A DNA stretch of 64,000 nucleotides from Trochalopteron elliotii (taxonomy: Eukaryota; Chordata; Aves; Passeriformes; Leiothrichidae): positions 4,899,741 to 4,963,740 of the forward strand of contig JANPWX010000026.1 in assembly GCA_024734555.1 (NCBI GenBank), read 5' to 3'. Shown here piece by piece: positions 63,560 to 64,000 of this stretch (position 1 is its first letter; each line of letters starts with the position of its first letter). The notes under the pieces are model-generated. The model was not told the origin of the DNA. It saw nothing but the letters and a program-made list of their open reading frames with translations, and did no database searches. Both the position numbers and the translations under genes were made by a program.

Positions 63560-64000
63560 TCTACAGCCCAAAAGGCTAAAACTCGAGAAAAATTTTATCT
63601 TCCATTGTTATTTATGAGAATGGTACTTAAGCATTTTTTACTGCTTTGGATTGGATGGACTATCACATATAACCTGTCTCCTGGAAAAATCAGGAAGTTT
63701 ATTTAATTTAGGTGAGAATTCATAATTTTCCAAATTTAATTAATATCATTCAAACACTTTTTAAAAAATTGCTCAAATCCAATTCCTCCACAGTCTCACC
63801 CAACTGACAACTTTTAGAGAAGTACTATAAGGCAAACAACATCCTTTTTCATACTCTTTACAAATTATGGCAGGATGAAAAGCTTGTTCCCAAGAAAGAA
63901 ATTTCTCAAGCTTTGTAGAACAAAATGTTCTACTTCTAAATCACATGAAACCTACAGACAGCTAAGCAATTTAATTCACTAGTATTTGCAAATTTCTCTA

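Larger units (their letters stand above)
59645..64000. other. Unique DNA with simple repeats
   Basis: No recognised gene. A (TA)n tract at 59774-59793, a pyrimidine-rich + strand at about 61700-62410, and a T/G-rich run at 63340-63418. The longest open frame in the window (190 codons, 62237-62809, +) overlaps a 159-codon frame (61962-62441). Neither has a recognisable domain, and the N-terminal parts are pyrimidine-biased. Confidence 0.5.

Noticed and set aside
1..64000. CRISPR arrays, prokaryotic operons, phage or plasmid features
   Set aside because: Composition, CR1 elements, LTRs and the lack of dense coding show vertebrate nuclear DNA; no regularly spaced repeats were seen.

Overview
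The window looks like a gene-poor, AT-rich piece of a songbird (passerine) nuclear genome. The best clade marker is a short retroposon at about 50557-50698. It has a degenerate tRNA-Ile-like head with a box B and a CR1-type tail, the architecture described for the passerine SINE family TguSINE1. The remaining repeats are also avian: several CR1 LINE fragments of different ages and at least four endogenous-retrovirus LTRs. I found no protein-coding gene I could defend. All long open frames lie in repeats or in compositionally biased tracts, and none shows a family I recognise. The window is therefore intergenic or deep intronic.

Layout. 1-8.8 kb: unique AT-rich DNA with two old CR1 remnants (about 1190-1485 and 7165-8035, both +). 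8.8-27.6 kb: the retroviral part. A solo LTR lies at 8793-9298 (+). An ancient amniote-type CR1 3' end lies near 12.6 kb and a younger CR1 3' end at 16402-16768. An LTR followed by a primer-binding-site-like and leader-like segment, but no internal genes, starts at 22355. A solo LTR of another family lies at 24579-25151 (-). A second copy of the first family lies at 27071-27624 (-), with a perfect 5-bp target duplication. 27.6-40 kb: long unique AT-rich DNA, including stretches that look like conserved regulatory DNA (not testable here). 40.0-40.7 kb: an unexplained GC-richer island with a 29-bp perfect inverted repeat and a 12-bp-stem hairpin. 46.3-46.9 kb (-): a fossil reverse transcriptase that is not CR1-like, readable through its HLYADDTIIY catalytic motif. 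50.6 kb: the SINE. 58.2-59.6 kb (-): about 1.4 kb of CR1 covering reverse-transcriptase core to 3' end. The rest, to 64 kb, is unique AT-rich DNA with simple repeats.

The most interesting items are: the non-CR1 reverse-transcriptase fossil beside a possibly conserved block; the two oppositely oriented LTRs, whose 48-bp length difference is about three units of a roughly 16-bp U3 repeat and which both carry a U3 hairpin; the LTR-plus-leader insertion without a provirus; and the inverted-repeat island at 40.4-40.6 kb. No operon, CRISPR array, functional tRNA or rRNA gene, or defence system was seen.
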